Assembly: GCF_000750955.1 (NCBI RefSeq)
Contig: NZ_CCEJ010000015.1
Coordinates: 1-39,197, forward strand
DNA from: Criblamydia sequanensis CRIB-18
Lineage (GTDB): Bacteria > Chlamydiota > Chlamydiia > Chlamydiales > Criblamydiaceae
Direction of reading: 5' to 3'
Length of the DNA: 39,197 nucleotides
Each line of letters begins with the position of its first letter. Positions within the stretch are counted from its first letter, which is position 1. Both the position numbers and the translations under genes were made by a program. The notes beneath the pieces are model-generated. The model saw only the letters and a program-made list of their open reading frames with translations, had not been told where the DNA came from and made no database searches. Positions 1 through 7,466 of the stretch are shown here, in pieces.

Positions 1-84
1 AGAGAAATTTAAACGTAAGTTTTCTTTTCTAAACCCACTGAAATCTTTAATCGCATTCAAAGCAGGTGGTTTAAAGTCATTTTA

Positions 85-96
85 CCCCCCCCCCCC
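85..96. repeat. Homopolymeric C12 tract
   Basis: Twelve consecutive C residues stand in otherwise AT-rich sequence. An open plus-strand frame runs from base 2 through the tract to a TGA at 149-151 (about 49 codons, no start inside the window). The tract could therefore lie in the 3' end of a gene that begins before the window, where slippage would change its C-terminus. It is also about 165 bp upstream of the sulfotransferase gene and could affect its promoter region. Poly-C/poly-G tracts are known phase-variation sites in chlamydial outer-membrane genes. Whether this one is variable cannot be seen from a single sequence. Confidence 0.9.
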
Positions 97-209
97 TAAT
101 TTCTATCTATCTTCCAAAGCCATTTTTAAGAATAATGATTTTAATAATTGAAAGTTAAAATTATGGCTTATTTGAAATTTATTAAAAAAGTGGTTTCCAG
201 AACAACCTA

Positions 210-239
210 TTGAAATAATGATTTTTATAGATGTATATA
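210..239 (+). promoter_or_regulatory. Possible promoter of the sulfotransferase gene
   Basis: TTGAAA at 210-215 and TATATA at 234-239 are separated by 18 bases, resembling a sigma-70/sigma-66 promoter. The surrounding DNA is very AT-rich, so chance matches are likely. A transcript would begin close to the Shine-Dalgarno-like AAGGTGA at 251-257. Confidence 0.3.
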
Positions 240-261
240 TATAATAAAAAAAGGTGATGCG

Positions 262-1011
262 TTGAGAATGGTATATATTTTCTTTCTTTTGAGTTTGTTT
301 TCATTAAAGGCAGAAGACTATTCATGGGATAATAGGGTTTACTTAGCGAGCTTTCCAAGATGCGGCAACCACTGGATGAGGTATCTAATCGAAGAGGCTA
401 CAGGAATTGCTACAAGCTCAGTGTATCAAGACCAAACGTTACCCCCCCACATGGATAGGGTCTTTCCATGGGGCGGGTATTGTGCTGATAAAGGCTATGA
501 AGGCAATCGGGAGTATCCAAAGGAAGGGGAGATCGTGGTAGTCAAAACCCATTGCCCTTGTTTTCCGCCCAATTGTTTTGATGAATTGCCTTATACCAAA
601 ACGATAAGAATCGTAAGACATCCCGTTGACACGTTTTATTCATTTCACAAGTATTTGCAAGAGACTGTAAATAACCAAACATCATTACATCAGTGCTTGG
701 GGGAATTTGTCTATCTTTTGAACTTAGTCGAAGAGTATTGGGAGGCCCAAGAAAATGTTTTTACTATCCGGTATGAGGACTTGCATCGCGATCCTTTTTT
801 CGTTTTGAAAACTGCATTAAGTGAAATAGGCTATAAAACCCATGACAGGGATGTTATAAGAGCTGTAAAAACATACCCTCCTCAAGGAGAGATTTTAAAA
901 CACATCTCTCATTATACCGAAGATGAGCTTATTTGGTTGGAAAGCCAATTGGACCATTACATGAAAAAATATCAATATGAGATACCACTTCTTTTAAAAG
1001 AAGAATTTTAG
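262..1011 (+). CDS. Exported sulfotransferase-domain protein
   Basis: Predicted PAPS-dependent sulfotransferase of the P-loop type, about 249 aa. The 5'-phosphosulfate-binding loop is seen as FPRCGNHWMRYL (residues 32-43), followed by a KTH segment. The 3'-phosphate-binding motif is RIVRHPVDTFYSFHKY, and the C-terminal half carries the RYEDL...DP segment usual in this family. The N-terminus is a hydrophobic signal-like segment ending LKA/ED, so the protein is probably exported; most bacterial sulfotransferases of this fold are cytosolic because PAPS is made there. Two starts are possible: TTG at 262 (3-4 bases after AGGTGA) or ATG at 268. Either keeps the signal segment. It stands alone with its own apparent promoter. 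The substrate is unknown; a host-cell target is inference only. Confidence 0.8.
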   Translation: MRMVYIFFLLSLFSLKAEDYSWDNRVYLASFPRCGNHWMRYLIEEATGIATSSVYQDQTLPPHMDRVFPWGGYCADKGYEGNREYPKEGEIVVVKTHCPCFPPNCFDELPYTKTIRIVRHPVDTFYSFHKYLQETVNNQTSLHQCLGEFVYLLNLVEEYWEAQENVFTIRYEDLHRDPFFVLKTALSEIGYKTHDRDVIRAVKTYPPQGEILKHISHYTEDELIWLESQLDHYMKKYQYEIPLLLKEEF

Positions 1012-1285
1012 AGAAAAGTAACAGTTTAAAATGGCAATCAAAAAAGCAACTTTAGATTTCCATACTTAAATGCTTTTATTTTTTTTTACATTTACTTCTT
1101 TTAATATTATTTCCTGTTTATCATGCTTTCAGCTTTTATGATTTATAAAGAGATATTCTTAAATCATAGGAATATATAATCGATAAAACGCTATAACTGA
1201 AGAAGCTAAAATTTTTAATTCGATTTTTCATCAGAAAATAAGATAAACTTAAGAACAAAAAATAACATATAAATTGGAGGCGATT
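1012..1285. other. Intergenic region with inverted repeat and TATAAT
   Basis: AT-rich, 274 bases, no convincing gene. It holds a perfect 9-bp inverted repeat, TATGATTTA at 1137-1145 and TAAATCATA at 1160-1168, with a 14-base spacer. A TATAAT hexamer follows at 1175-1180, about 105 bases before the next start codon. No good -35 was found at 16-18 bases. The repeat could be an operator or a hairpin; neither is demonstrated. Confidence 0.4.
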
Positions 1286-1678
1286 ATGCATAGCGTTGAC
1301 GTTACCCTAGCACCCACTCAATGTGGCACACAGGGAAACTCAGATGGTGCAGTCGAGGAAGTTTCGGATAACAAATACGTCATAGATGTGATCTTTAAAA
1401 CCATGCCTGATCTTAATAACACTTTAGATCTTGTGAGGACTCATTTGGCAAGGGTAAAGCAAGGGACTTATCACAAATCAAGCACATGGACTGATGAAGA
1501 AGGACAAACTAAGAGATATTTTGTCTACAAAACAGGTCCGGGTTCGGAATTTGAAGTGCTCGAAAAAAATGAAACTAATAAAGCAAGAATAAAGGAAATA
1601 AGAAGTGTGGCGAAGGCAAAGCTTGTCATTAGAGTATCTGTTAAAGAAGATACTTCGGAAAAAGCGCTTATGATATAG
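1286..1678 (+). CDS. Hypothetical protein, 130 aa
   Basis: I do not recognise this protein. It is soluble, with no signal peptide or membrane segment. After an N-terminal 30 residues rich in small and polar residues it alternates likely beta strands and helices, ending in a basic segment (KARIKEIRSVAKAKLVIRV). The start is chosen as ATG 1286 because GGAGG at 1276-1280 is placed five bases before it; an upstream in-frame TTG at 1274 would overlap that ribosome-binding site. The strong Shine-Dalgarno and protein-like composition support a real gene. It is followed 48 bases later by the antiporter gene on the same strand. Confidence 0.65.
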   Translation: MHSVDVTLAPTQCGTQGNSDGAVEEVSDNKYVIDVIFKTMPDLNNTLDLVRTHLARVKQGTYHKSSTWTDEEGQTKRYFVYKTGPGSEFEVLEKNETNKARIKEIRSVAKAKLVIRVSVKEDTSEKALMI

Positions 1679-1726
1679 GGTTATAAAAGCTTATTTTCTT
1701 TTTAGCGAGTCAAAGTACATTTTTTT

Positions 1727-3304
1727 TTGAGTGGTTCTATGAATGGATGGCCAATATTCGTTATTTTAATGAGTATTGCAATTATTTTAGTTGGTATTGG
1801 TTTAAAATGGCGCATTCCCTATCCAATAACTTTAGTATTAGGGGGTGCGGCATTAGGGTTTATTCCCGGTTTAAAGGAAATTCACTTTAACCCCAATTTG
1901 ATTCTAATCATCGTCTTGCCTCCTATTCTTTTTTATGCTGCCTATAGCATCTCAAACAAAGAATTTCTTAAGAACATTTATGATATTCTTTGGCTCGCTT
2001 TAGGACTTGTTCTTGCTACAACTTTTATTGTAGGCCTTATATTTAAAGGGCTTTTTCCGGAATACCCCTGGGCTTTAGCGTTTGCCTTCGGAGCAATTGT
2101 ATCGCCGCCGGATGCGGTAGCCGCAACCGCCATCTTAAAGCGGTTTTCTATCAATAGCCGCCTTCTCACTATACTTGAAGGGGAAAGTCTTATTAATGAT
2201 GCGACAGGCCTTGTTTTATATAAACTTGCTGTTATCGCGCTTCTTGCAGGCTCTTTCTCTGTCACTGAAGCAAGCTTTGAATTTGTCCAAATGGCAATTG
2301 GAGGTATTGCCATAGGTATTCTTTCAGGTTATCTTTTAAATTTATTTTCGAGTAAATTCTTTAGCCCTATCTTAGCAGTAGTTTTTTCTTTTGCAATCCC
2401 CTACATTGCCTACAGTGCGGCCGATTTTTTTGAAGTCTCAGGTGTATTGGCGGTTGTGATCAATGGACTTATTGGCTCAAGGCTTTTGATCACCCACTTT
2501 ATGTCAATAACGAGAATTATTGCTTGGGTGACTTGGGATGTTTTTATTATCATCTTAAACTGTTTTATTTTTATTCTTATTGGCTTGCAGCTTCAAGGAA
2601 TTGTTGAAAGGCTTACATTTTCTAAAGCGTTTCTCTATTCTTTTTATGCCTTTCTTATTACCGCTGCCATGATGTTGATACGTTTTATTTGGGTTTATGC
2701 AAGAAACCGTGCCATTTGCATGAGCCGAAATATTGTCAGCCAGTTTTGCCAAACAAACTTTGGGGATGCGGCAATTATCAGCTGGTGTGGTATGAGGGGA
2801 ATTGTCTCTCTTGCTGCCGCTTTAGCGCTGCCGTTTTATTTGCCGGATGGGACTGATCTGCCGGGTCGAGATGTTGTTATTTTTCTAACCTTTCTTATTA
2901 TCGTCTATACGATGCTGATTGCCGGGCTTTCTTTGCCTTTGCTTTTAAAAAGCCTGCATGTTGAAGAAACAGAGGAAATTAAGGATGCGACCATCCCCAG
3001 AAAAAAACTCATTCGTACCGCTCAAAGCGAAATTGAAAACCTTCGTCAATCAAAGCTAATAGAAGAAGAAGATTATCTTTTTCTTCTTACCTATTTCAAG
3101 CTTCGCCACCAAATGCTTGAAATTTCTTCTAGGCAAGATAAATTAAAACACCCTATTGAATCAGCAAGGCTTAAGATAATTTCCAGAAAAAGAAAGCACT
3201 TAATTGAAATGTGGGAAAAAAATGAAATTAATGATGAGCTATTCAACCTACTTGAAGGAGAAATTGATCTCGAAGAATCTTCTATAGCAAGAGCTATTCT
3301 TTAA
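1727..3304 (+). CDS. Na+/H+ antiporter, CPA1 family
   Basis: Cation/proton antiporter of the monovalent cation:proton antiporter-1 family, 521-525 aa, inner membrane. About 12 hydrophobic segments fill residues 5-410. Family signatures are visible: FGAIVSPPDAVA (ion-site Asp), EGESLINDATGLVLY (the ND motif), and WCGMRGIVSLAAALALP near the end of the membrane domain. A charged cytoplasmic tail of about 110 residues follows, as in NhaP/NHE-like proteins. The start is either TTG 1727 or ATG 1739; neither has a clear ribosome-binding site. It probably exchanges Na+ for H+ for pH or sodium homeostasis; the ion specificity cannot be read from sequence. Confidence 0.9.
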   Translation: MSGSMNGWPIFVILMSIAIILVGIGLKWRIPYPITLVLGGAALGFIPGLKEIHFNPNLILIIVLPPILFYAAYSISNKEFLKNIYDILWLALGLVLATTFIVGLIFKGLFPEYPWALAFAFGAIVSPPDAVAATAILKRFSINSRLLTILEGESLINDATGLVLYKLAVIALLAGSFSVTEASFEFVQMAIGGIAIGILSGYLLNLFSSKFFSPILAVVFSFAIPYIAYSAADFFEVSGVLAVVINGLIGSRLLITHFMSITRIIAWVTWDVFIIILNCFIFILIGLQLQGIVERLTFSKAFLYSFYAFLITAAMMLIRFIWVYARNRAICMSRNIVSQFCQTNFGDAAIISWCGMRGIVSLAAALALPFYLPDGTDLPGRDVVIFLTFLIIVYTMLIAGLSLPLLLKSLHVEETEEIKDATIPRKKLIRTAQSEIENLRQSKLIEEEDYLFLLTYFKLRHQMLEISSRQDKLKHPIESARLKIISRKRKHLIEMWEKNEINDELFNLLEGEIDLEESSIARAIL

Positions 3305-3349
3305 CTCCTTATGGGGACCAAATCTCAACACGTAAATCTATTTTTAGAA

Positions 3350-3387
3350 CGCAAGATGCAAGTTTTATGTTCCTTGCGAGTTTTTTT
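3350..3387 (+). terminator. Rho-independent terminator after the antiporter gene
   Basis: CGCAAG at 3350-3355 pairs with CTTGCG at 3373-3378, and seven T residues follow at 3381-3387, just before the end of the convergent gene. The loop is long (17 bases), so the call is moderate. Confidence 0.5.
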
Positions 3388-3390
3388 AGT

Positions 3391-3921
3391 TCACGGGTTC
3401 AAAAGCATGGCGTCAATTGCTGACGCTAGATCCTCAAACTCAAAGGAACCGTTATAGCGGTGTTCATTGATAAAAAAAGTGGGAGTGCCGTTGACGCCGC
3501 TTTTCACCCCTCCAAGAAAATCACTTTTGATCTTAGACTCGAAAGTTTTTTTAGCAAGCGCTTCATTTAATTCATTGCTAGGCAGCTTTAAAGCGACGGC
3601 AAGCTCTTCAAACAAAGAATCGCTAAATAGATTTTGATTATCAAAAAGAAGATTATGCATTTGCCAATAGCGGTTAAATTGAGCCGCAAATTCTGCTGTT
3701 TCAGCCGCTTTTTCAGCAAAAGGGTGGATTTCAGTTAAAGGAAAATTACGGAAAACATAACGAAGTTGGTTGCCGAAGTGCTTAAGAATTTGCTGCATAA
3801 CAACATGGGCTCTTTCGCAATGGGGGCATTGAAAATCCCCATATTCGACTAAAGTGATGGAAGCTTTATCGTTTCCCAAAATATGATCGGCTTTAGTGAC
3901 CGGAACTTTTAAAGTAGACAC
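3391..3921 (-). CDS. Cytosolic DsbA-like thioredoxin-fold protein
   Basis: Thioredoxin-fold oxidoreductase of the DsbA/thioredoxin_4 type, 176 aa. The active site is CPHC (Cys32, Cys35), preceded by the strand LVEYGDFQ. A helical insertion (about 60-140) and the cis-proline loop GTPTFF follow. No signal peptide is present, so unlike classical DsbA it should act in the cytosol unless exported another way. The start is GTG at 3921, supported by AGGAGG on the minus strand (plus 3931-3936) nine bases upstream. That site overlaps the stop of the peroxiredoxin gene, which means the two are co-transcribed and probably coupled. It may serve as a reducing partner for the peroxiredoxin or as a general thiol enzyme; this is inference. 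Confidence 0.88.
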   Translation of the reverse strand: MSTLKVPVTKADHILGNDKASITLVEYGDFQCPHCERAHVVMQQILKHFGNQLRYVFRNFPLTEIHPFAEKAAETAEFAAQFNRYWQMHNLLFDNQNLFSDSLFEELAVALKLPSNELNEALAKKTFESKIKSDFLGGVKSGVNGTPTFFINEHRYNGSFEFEDLASAIDAMLLNP

Positions 3922-3934
3922 TTTTTTAGACCTC

Positions 3935-4402
3935 CTATTTAGGAAGTTGTTCTAAGGCTTCTAGAATTCCATCAGCTCCGGGATTTTCACCCATAGGGGA
4001 GAGATAACTCCAGAAGACAATCCCGTTTTTGTCGATAACATATAAGGCTCTTTCACAAATGCCGCTTTCTTTCCTATAAGCGCCATATTTTTCTGCGACA
4101 GCGCCCTTGGGTTCAAAATCAGAGAGCAGAGGAAAATGAAGATTTCGATTTTGAGAAAAGGCGGCGTGGCACCAATTGCCATCTACAGAAAGGCCTAGCA
4201 GCTCTGCTTTATATTTTCTAAATTCTGGCAATATTTCATTGTAAAGCGCCATTTGATCGCTACAGACAGGGCTCCAGTCGGCAGGATAGAAAGCTAAAAT
4301 CACGGGCTTGCCAAGAAGTTCAGAAAGAGCAATAGTTTGATCCGGTGTGACAAAGAGCTTAAATTCCGGTGCTTTAGCGCCTTTCGGAAGTAATTTATTC
4401 AT
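3935..4402 (-). CDS. Peroxiredoxin, AhpC/TSA family
   Basis: Thiol peroxidase of 155 aa that reduces hydrogen peroxide and organic peroxides. The peroxidatic cysteine is Cys47 in PADWSPVCSDQM, the counterpart of the PxxxTxxC motif with Ser44 replacing Thr; Arg118 matches the conserved active-site arginine. Cys78 and Cys116 are possible resolving cysteines, so 1-Cys versus 2-Cys mechanism is unsettled. ATG at 4402 has no strong ribosome-binding site. It is first in a two-gene unit with the DsbA-like protein immediately downstream, a plausible electron donor. Confidence 0.9.
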   Translation of the reverse strand: MNKLLPKGAKAPEFKLFVTPDQTIALSELLGKPVILAFYPADWSPVCSDQMALYNEILPEFRKYKAELLGLSVDGNWCHAAFSQNRNLHFPLLSDFEPKGAVAEKYGAYRKESGICERALYVIDKNGIVFWSYLSPMGENPGADGILEALEQLPK

Positions 4403-4539
4403 TATTTTGCCGTTTGATGAATTAAAATAACTTTTTCTAGAAGTGAACTGAAATTAACTTCAAAGTAATTTTATTGTTTATTTACATCAAATGAAAATAT
4501 AAAGTATAGATAATTAGCATGTTAAGGATTTTCTAATTT

Positions 4540-5130
4540 TTATTTTAGCTTAGCGACCTGGCTATAGCGAAAACAATCCGTACTATGATCATTAACAAGG
4601 CCTATCGCTTGCATATGGGCATACATGATGGTCGGTCCAACAAACTTAAAACCTCTTTTCTTTAAGTCTTTACTCAAAGCTTTAGAGAGTTCTGTTTCCG
4701 CGGGAAGCGATTTACTTGATTCAAAACAATTTTGAATAGGCTTTCCTTTAACAAATTGCCATATGTAGTTATCAAAAGAGCCGAATTCTTTTTGAACTTC
4801 GAGAAAGCATTTGGCGTTAATAATAGCGGCTTCAATTTTAAGCTTATTACGAATGATGCCCTCATTGTTTAGAAGCTCTGAGACTTTCTGACTATCGAAC
4901 TTAGCGACTTTTTTAGGGTCAAAGCCTGCAAAGGCTTTTCGATAATTTTCCCGCCTTCTAAGAATGGTATTCCAGCTAAGTCCGGCTTGGGCACCTTCAA
5001 GAATTAAAAATTCAAAATGTTTTTTTTCGTCGTGAACGGGGACGCCCCATTCGCAATCATGGTAGGAAGTGGAAAGTTCATCTTCGGGTTGAACCCAAGA
5101 ACATCTTTGAAAATCTTTATTTTTTTTCAT
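4540..5130 (-). CDS. tag: DNA-3-methyladenine glycosylase I
   Basis: Base-excision repair glycosylase that removes 3-methyladenine, 196 aa, close to the ~187 aa of E. coli Tag. The zinc ligands are visible: Cys10 (RCSW), His24 (SYHDCEWG) and the C-terminal NDHSTDCF with His and Cys. The active-site segment EGAQAGLSW is intact, as is the helix FVGPTIMYAHMQAIGLVNDH. The start is taken at ATG 5130; the frame stays open further upstream, but that extension overlaps the divergent promoter region and has no family counterpart. It is divergent from the methyltransferase gene, and about 137 non-coding bases separate it from the peroxiredoxin gene downstream. Confidence 0.93.
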   Translation of the reverse strand: MKKNKDFQRCSWVQPEDELSTSYHDCEWGVPVHDEKKHFEFLILEGAQAGLSWNTILRRRENYRKAFAGFDPKKVAKFDSQKVSELLNNEGIIRNKLKIEAAIINAKCFLEVQKEFGSFDNYIWQFVKGKPIQNCFESSKSLPAETELSKALSKDLKKRGFKFVGPTIMYAHMQAIGLVNDHSTDCFRYSQVAKLK

Positions 5131-5233
5131 GCGCCCATCTGGCCGGCTTTTTATTTTGTTAAAGAAGAATAAACTTTTCCTTAAATTCTGTGCTATTGTA
5201 AAAAAATTTACTTTAACCGGAAAAAATAATTGT

Positions 5234-6022
5234 ATGAAAAATGATGTTCCAAATCCAACGGATTGTTGGAATCCTGAGCAGTATAAAAAGTTTGAAAAAG
5301 AAAGAAACCAGCCCTTTTTTGACTTGATTAAGATGATCCACCCCAAACCCGATATGAGCGTTTTAGATCTAGGCTGCGGCGATGGCGGGTTGACAAGAAT
5401 GCTCCATGACCACTTATCGTCAAAAAAAACACTTGGAATTGATTCTTCTCTTGCGATGCTAAAGAATTCCTACGCCAAAAAAACACCGAGCCTGCATTTC
5501 CAATTAGAAAAAATCGAGGCTTTTAAACCGAATCAAAAATTTGATTTGATTTTTTCAAATGCGGCTCTTCAATGGGTTCCAAATCATATTGAGCTTTTCG
5601 AAAGTTTTCCCGGGATGCTTGAAGAAAAAGGGCAAGTGGCGATTCAAATGCCGGATAATTTTGACTTCCCAACTCATCGACTAGCTAAGGAATTAGCCCT
5701 TGAACCTTCATTCAGCCCTTATTTGGATAAGGAAAAAGAGCCCTCGGTTTTACCTTTAGAGGTATATTCCGATCTATTATTCAGATCCGGTTTTAAAAAA
5801 CAGGACGTAAGAATTCAAGTTTACTCTCATTTACTGGAATCAACAGATAGCGTGATCCAATGGGTAAGGGGCACACTTCTAACTTATTATGAAAGCGAAC
5901 TACCTAAAGATAAATTCGAACTTTTTTTAAATCGCTATATCACCAAGATCAAAGATTATTTCGGTGAAAAAAAGCCTTTCTTTTTGCCTTTTAAGCGCAT
6001 TTTAATTTGGGGCGAGCTTTAA
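5234..6022 (+). CDS. tam: Trans-aconitate 2-methyltransferase-like SAM methyltransferase
   Basis: Class I SAM-dependent methyltransferase of 262 aa (E. coli Tam: 252). The SAM site VLDLGCGDGGLTRML, the FSNAALQWVPNH segment and the QMPDN motif are all characteristic of the Tam subgroup, and the N-terminal W-x-P-x-x-Y...F...R..PF pattern also fits. Tam methylates the aconitase inhibitor trans-aconitate. The start is ATG 5234; the in-frame upstream extension to 5129 would run through the divergent tag gene start and is rejected. Substrate assignment rests on family resemblance only. Confidence 0.82.
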   Translation: MKNDVPNPTDCWNPEQYKKFEKERNQPFFDLIKMIHPKPDMSVLDLGCGDGGLTRMLHDHLSSKKTLGIDSSLAMLKNSYAKKTPSLHFQLEKIEAFKPNQKFDLIFSNAALQWVPNHIELFESFPGMLEEKGQVAIQMPDNFDFPTHRLAKELALEPSFSPYLDKEKEPSVLPLEVYSDLLFRSGFKKQDVRIQVYSHLLESTDSVIQWVRGTLLTYYESELPKDKFELFLNRYITKIKDYFGEKKPFFLPFKRILIWGEL

Positions 6023-6147
6023 GTTCTTTCTCTAAATTAATAAGGCTTTGATATAACCTTTTTATATCGTTTGGGTAATTCAGGGTTCACTATCTTACAT
6101 CCGCTTTACAAGGCTTAAGATGGGCTTCTTTAGTCCTTGATACAGCC
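6023..6147. other. Convergent intergenic region, weak hairpin only
   Basis: The 125 bases lie between convergent genes. Around 6049-6067 GATATAA and TTATATC form a short AT-only stem near a small T-run; it may help termination but is weak. No gene was seen. Confidence 0.3.
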
Positions 6148-7347
6148 TCAAGCTTCAGGAAACTGAAAAAGATTGATAAAATTTTCTGAATAATTTTCGA
6201 CTTTAAGTTCTGCTTGCGCTTCAAGCCAAGGTATAATCCCTTCTTTCCAAGGAAGGTTTGGAAGTCCTTTTGAAACAAGGCAAGAGCGAATCAACATTTC
6301 GGCAATGCTTGGATCTCCCCTATAATAAGGCTTTGCTTGACAGAACCACCAAAAAATGGCTCCCAGTTTTTTAAAAATGAGTGCTTCTTCCGTTTCTATC
6401 AAAGCTTCGTTAAAAAGGTCGGAAATATGATCCATGATCGCACTAATATTTTCAGGGGGGGTATGAGTAATTTCGAATTTATCGCCCCCAAGACTCTTTC
6501 CAAGGGTTGAGAGCCTAATGGGTTTTCCTTTTATCTCTCCTTCAAACGTTGCAAAATCGTTAAAGCTATCCAATTGCTTTATAAGCCTTTCCGGAAGAGA
6601 GCTATAACTATGCGTACATGGCGTGCTTACGAAGTAATAGGAGTCTGTTCTTTTCTGGCCAAACATGCGCCAGTCGCCCTTTCCGGATACCTTGGAGGCA
6701 AACTGCCTCTCTAATGCAAAAAAATTCAATAATTGGCTTAAACTAAGTTTTTTATCCGATAGGGCCTTGGCGCCGATTTGCGTGGCATGGTCAAGAATGA
6801 GTCCATAATTTTTTTGGTCAGTATCATAATTATAGGTCGACGCAAAATCCTTTACGCGTAAAACGTAGATTTGCCATAAGTTTTCATCTCTAACTCTTTC
6901 TTTTCCTGTTTCTAAAAGGTAAAGAAAGTCTTCGTCGGATAGAGTTTTATAATCGGGAACTTCTAAAAAATATCGGAGTTGCTCAAGTTCGATCGGATCT
7001 TTTAGTTTTGAAATATAATCTAAAAGAGGGAGAAAATCTTTCCATCTTCTTTCGCCTAGAATCTCAAATGAGATACTTTCAGATTGGGAAGCCTCTAAAC
7101 CGAATGAAGTTTGAAGAGCCTCAGAAATTAGGTAATGGGGAAGTTCAAAAGCTGAATTCGCTTTTTCAACACCCTTGATGTTTTTTAAAAAAGAGGGAGT
7201 CTTTAAAAACTCTTCAATTTTTTCTGGCGCATAGCGAAATTTTTTCAACTTCTCAACGATTTTTTCAACTCGCTCTTGATCCTCTGTTTTTGAAGCTTCA
7301 ATTTTTAGGGGTATCGGGTTAATAGGAAATTTATCAATAGGATTCAT
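6148..7347 (-). CDS. Uncharacterised 399-aa protein, candidate effector
   Basis: I cannot assign a family with confidence. The protein has no signal peptide or membrane segment and is mainly helical, with a charged N-terminal 60 residues. The C-terminal third holds a patterned helical region, GAIFWWFCQAKPYYRGDPS followed by IAEMLIRSCL. This W-x-x-x-A-x-P-[YF]-x-R-G-x-x-x-I-x-E arrangement reminds me of C-terminal domains of some secreted bacterial effectors, but I could not verify this. The start is ATG 7345-7347, with a G-rich AGAGGGGGG ribosome-binding site just upstream. It has its own AT-rich upstream region and is transcribed alone. Confidence 0.6.
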   Translation of the reverse strand: MNPIDKFPINPIPLKIEASKTEDQERVEKIVEKLKKFRYAPEKIEEFLKTPSFLKNIKGVEKANSAFELPHYLISEALQTSFGLEASQSESISFEILGERRWKDFLPLLDYISKLKDPIELEQLRYFLEVPDYKTLSDEDFLYLLETGKERVRDENLWQIYVLRVKDFASTYNYDTDQKNYGLILDHATQIGAKALSDKKLSLSQLLNFFALERQFASKVSGKGDWRMFGQKRTDSYYFVSTPCTHSYSSLPERLIKQLDSFNDFATFEGEIKGKPIRLSTLGKSLGGDKFEITHTPPENISAIMDHISDLFNEALIETEEALIFKKLGAIFWWFCQAKPYYRGDPSIAEMLIRSCLVSKGLPNLPWKEGIIPWLEAQAELKVENYSENFINLFQFPEA

Positions 7348-7408
7348 TTTCCCCCCTCTTACCTTTCGTTGATAAGATATGAAATGTTAATTAACGCTTT
7401 TTTATACA

Positions 7409-7438
7409 ATTATACAATATTATTATAATTTATGTAAT
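7409..7438 (-). promoter_or_regulatory. Candidate promoter of the 399-aa protein gene
   Basis: On the minus strand ATTACA (plus 7433-7438) and TATAAT (plus 7409-7414) are 18 bases apart, about 60 bases upstream of the start codon. The -10 is consensus and the -35 matches 4 of 6. The DNA here is extremely AT-rich, which weakens the call. Confidence 0.4.
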
Positions 7439-7466
7439 TATATGACCGAGTTAAAGTATAGATAAT

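Noticed and set aside
439..621. Minus-strand frame of 60 codons inside the sulfotransferase gene
   Set aside because: It lies fully within a well-supported gene on the other strand, has no ribosome-binding site and no protein-like pattern.
5129..5346. Long N-terminal extensions of tag (to 5346) and tam (from 5129) that overlap each other
   Set aside because: Both extensions run through the divergent promoter region and have no counterpart in the families. Starting at 5130 and 5234 gives normal lengths.
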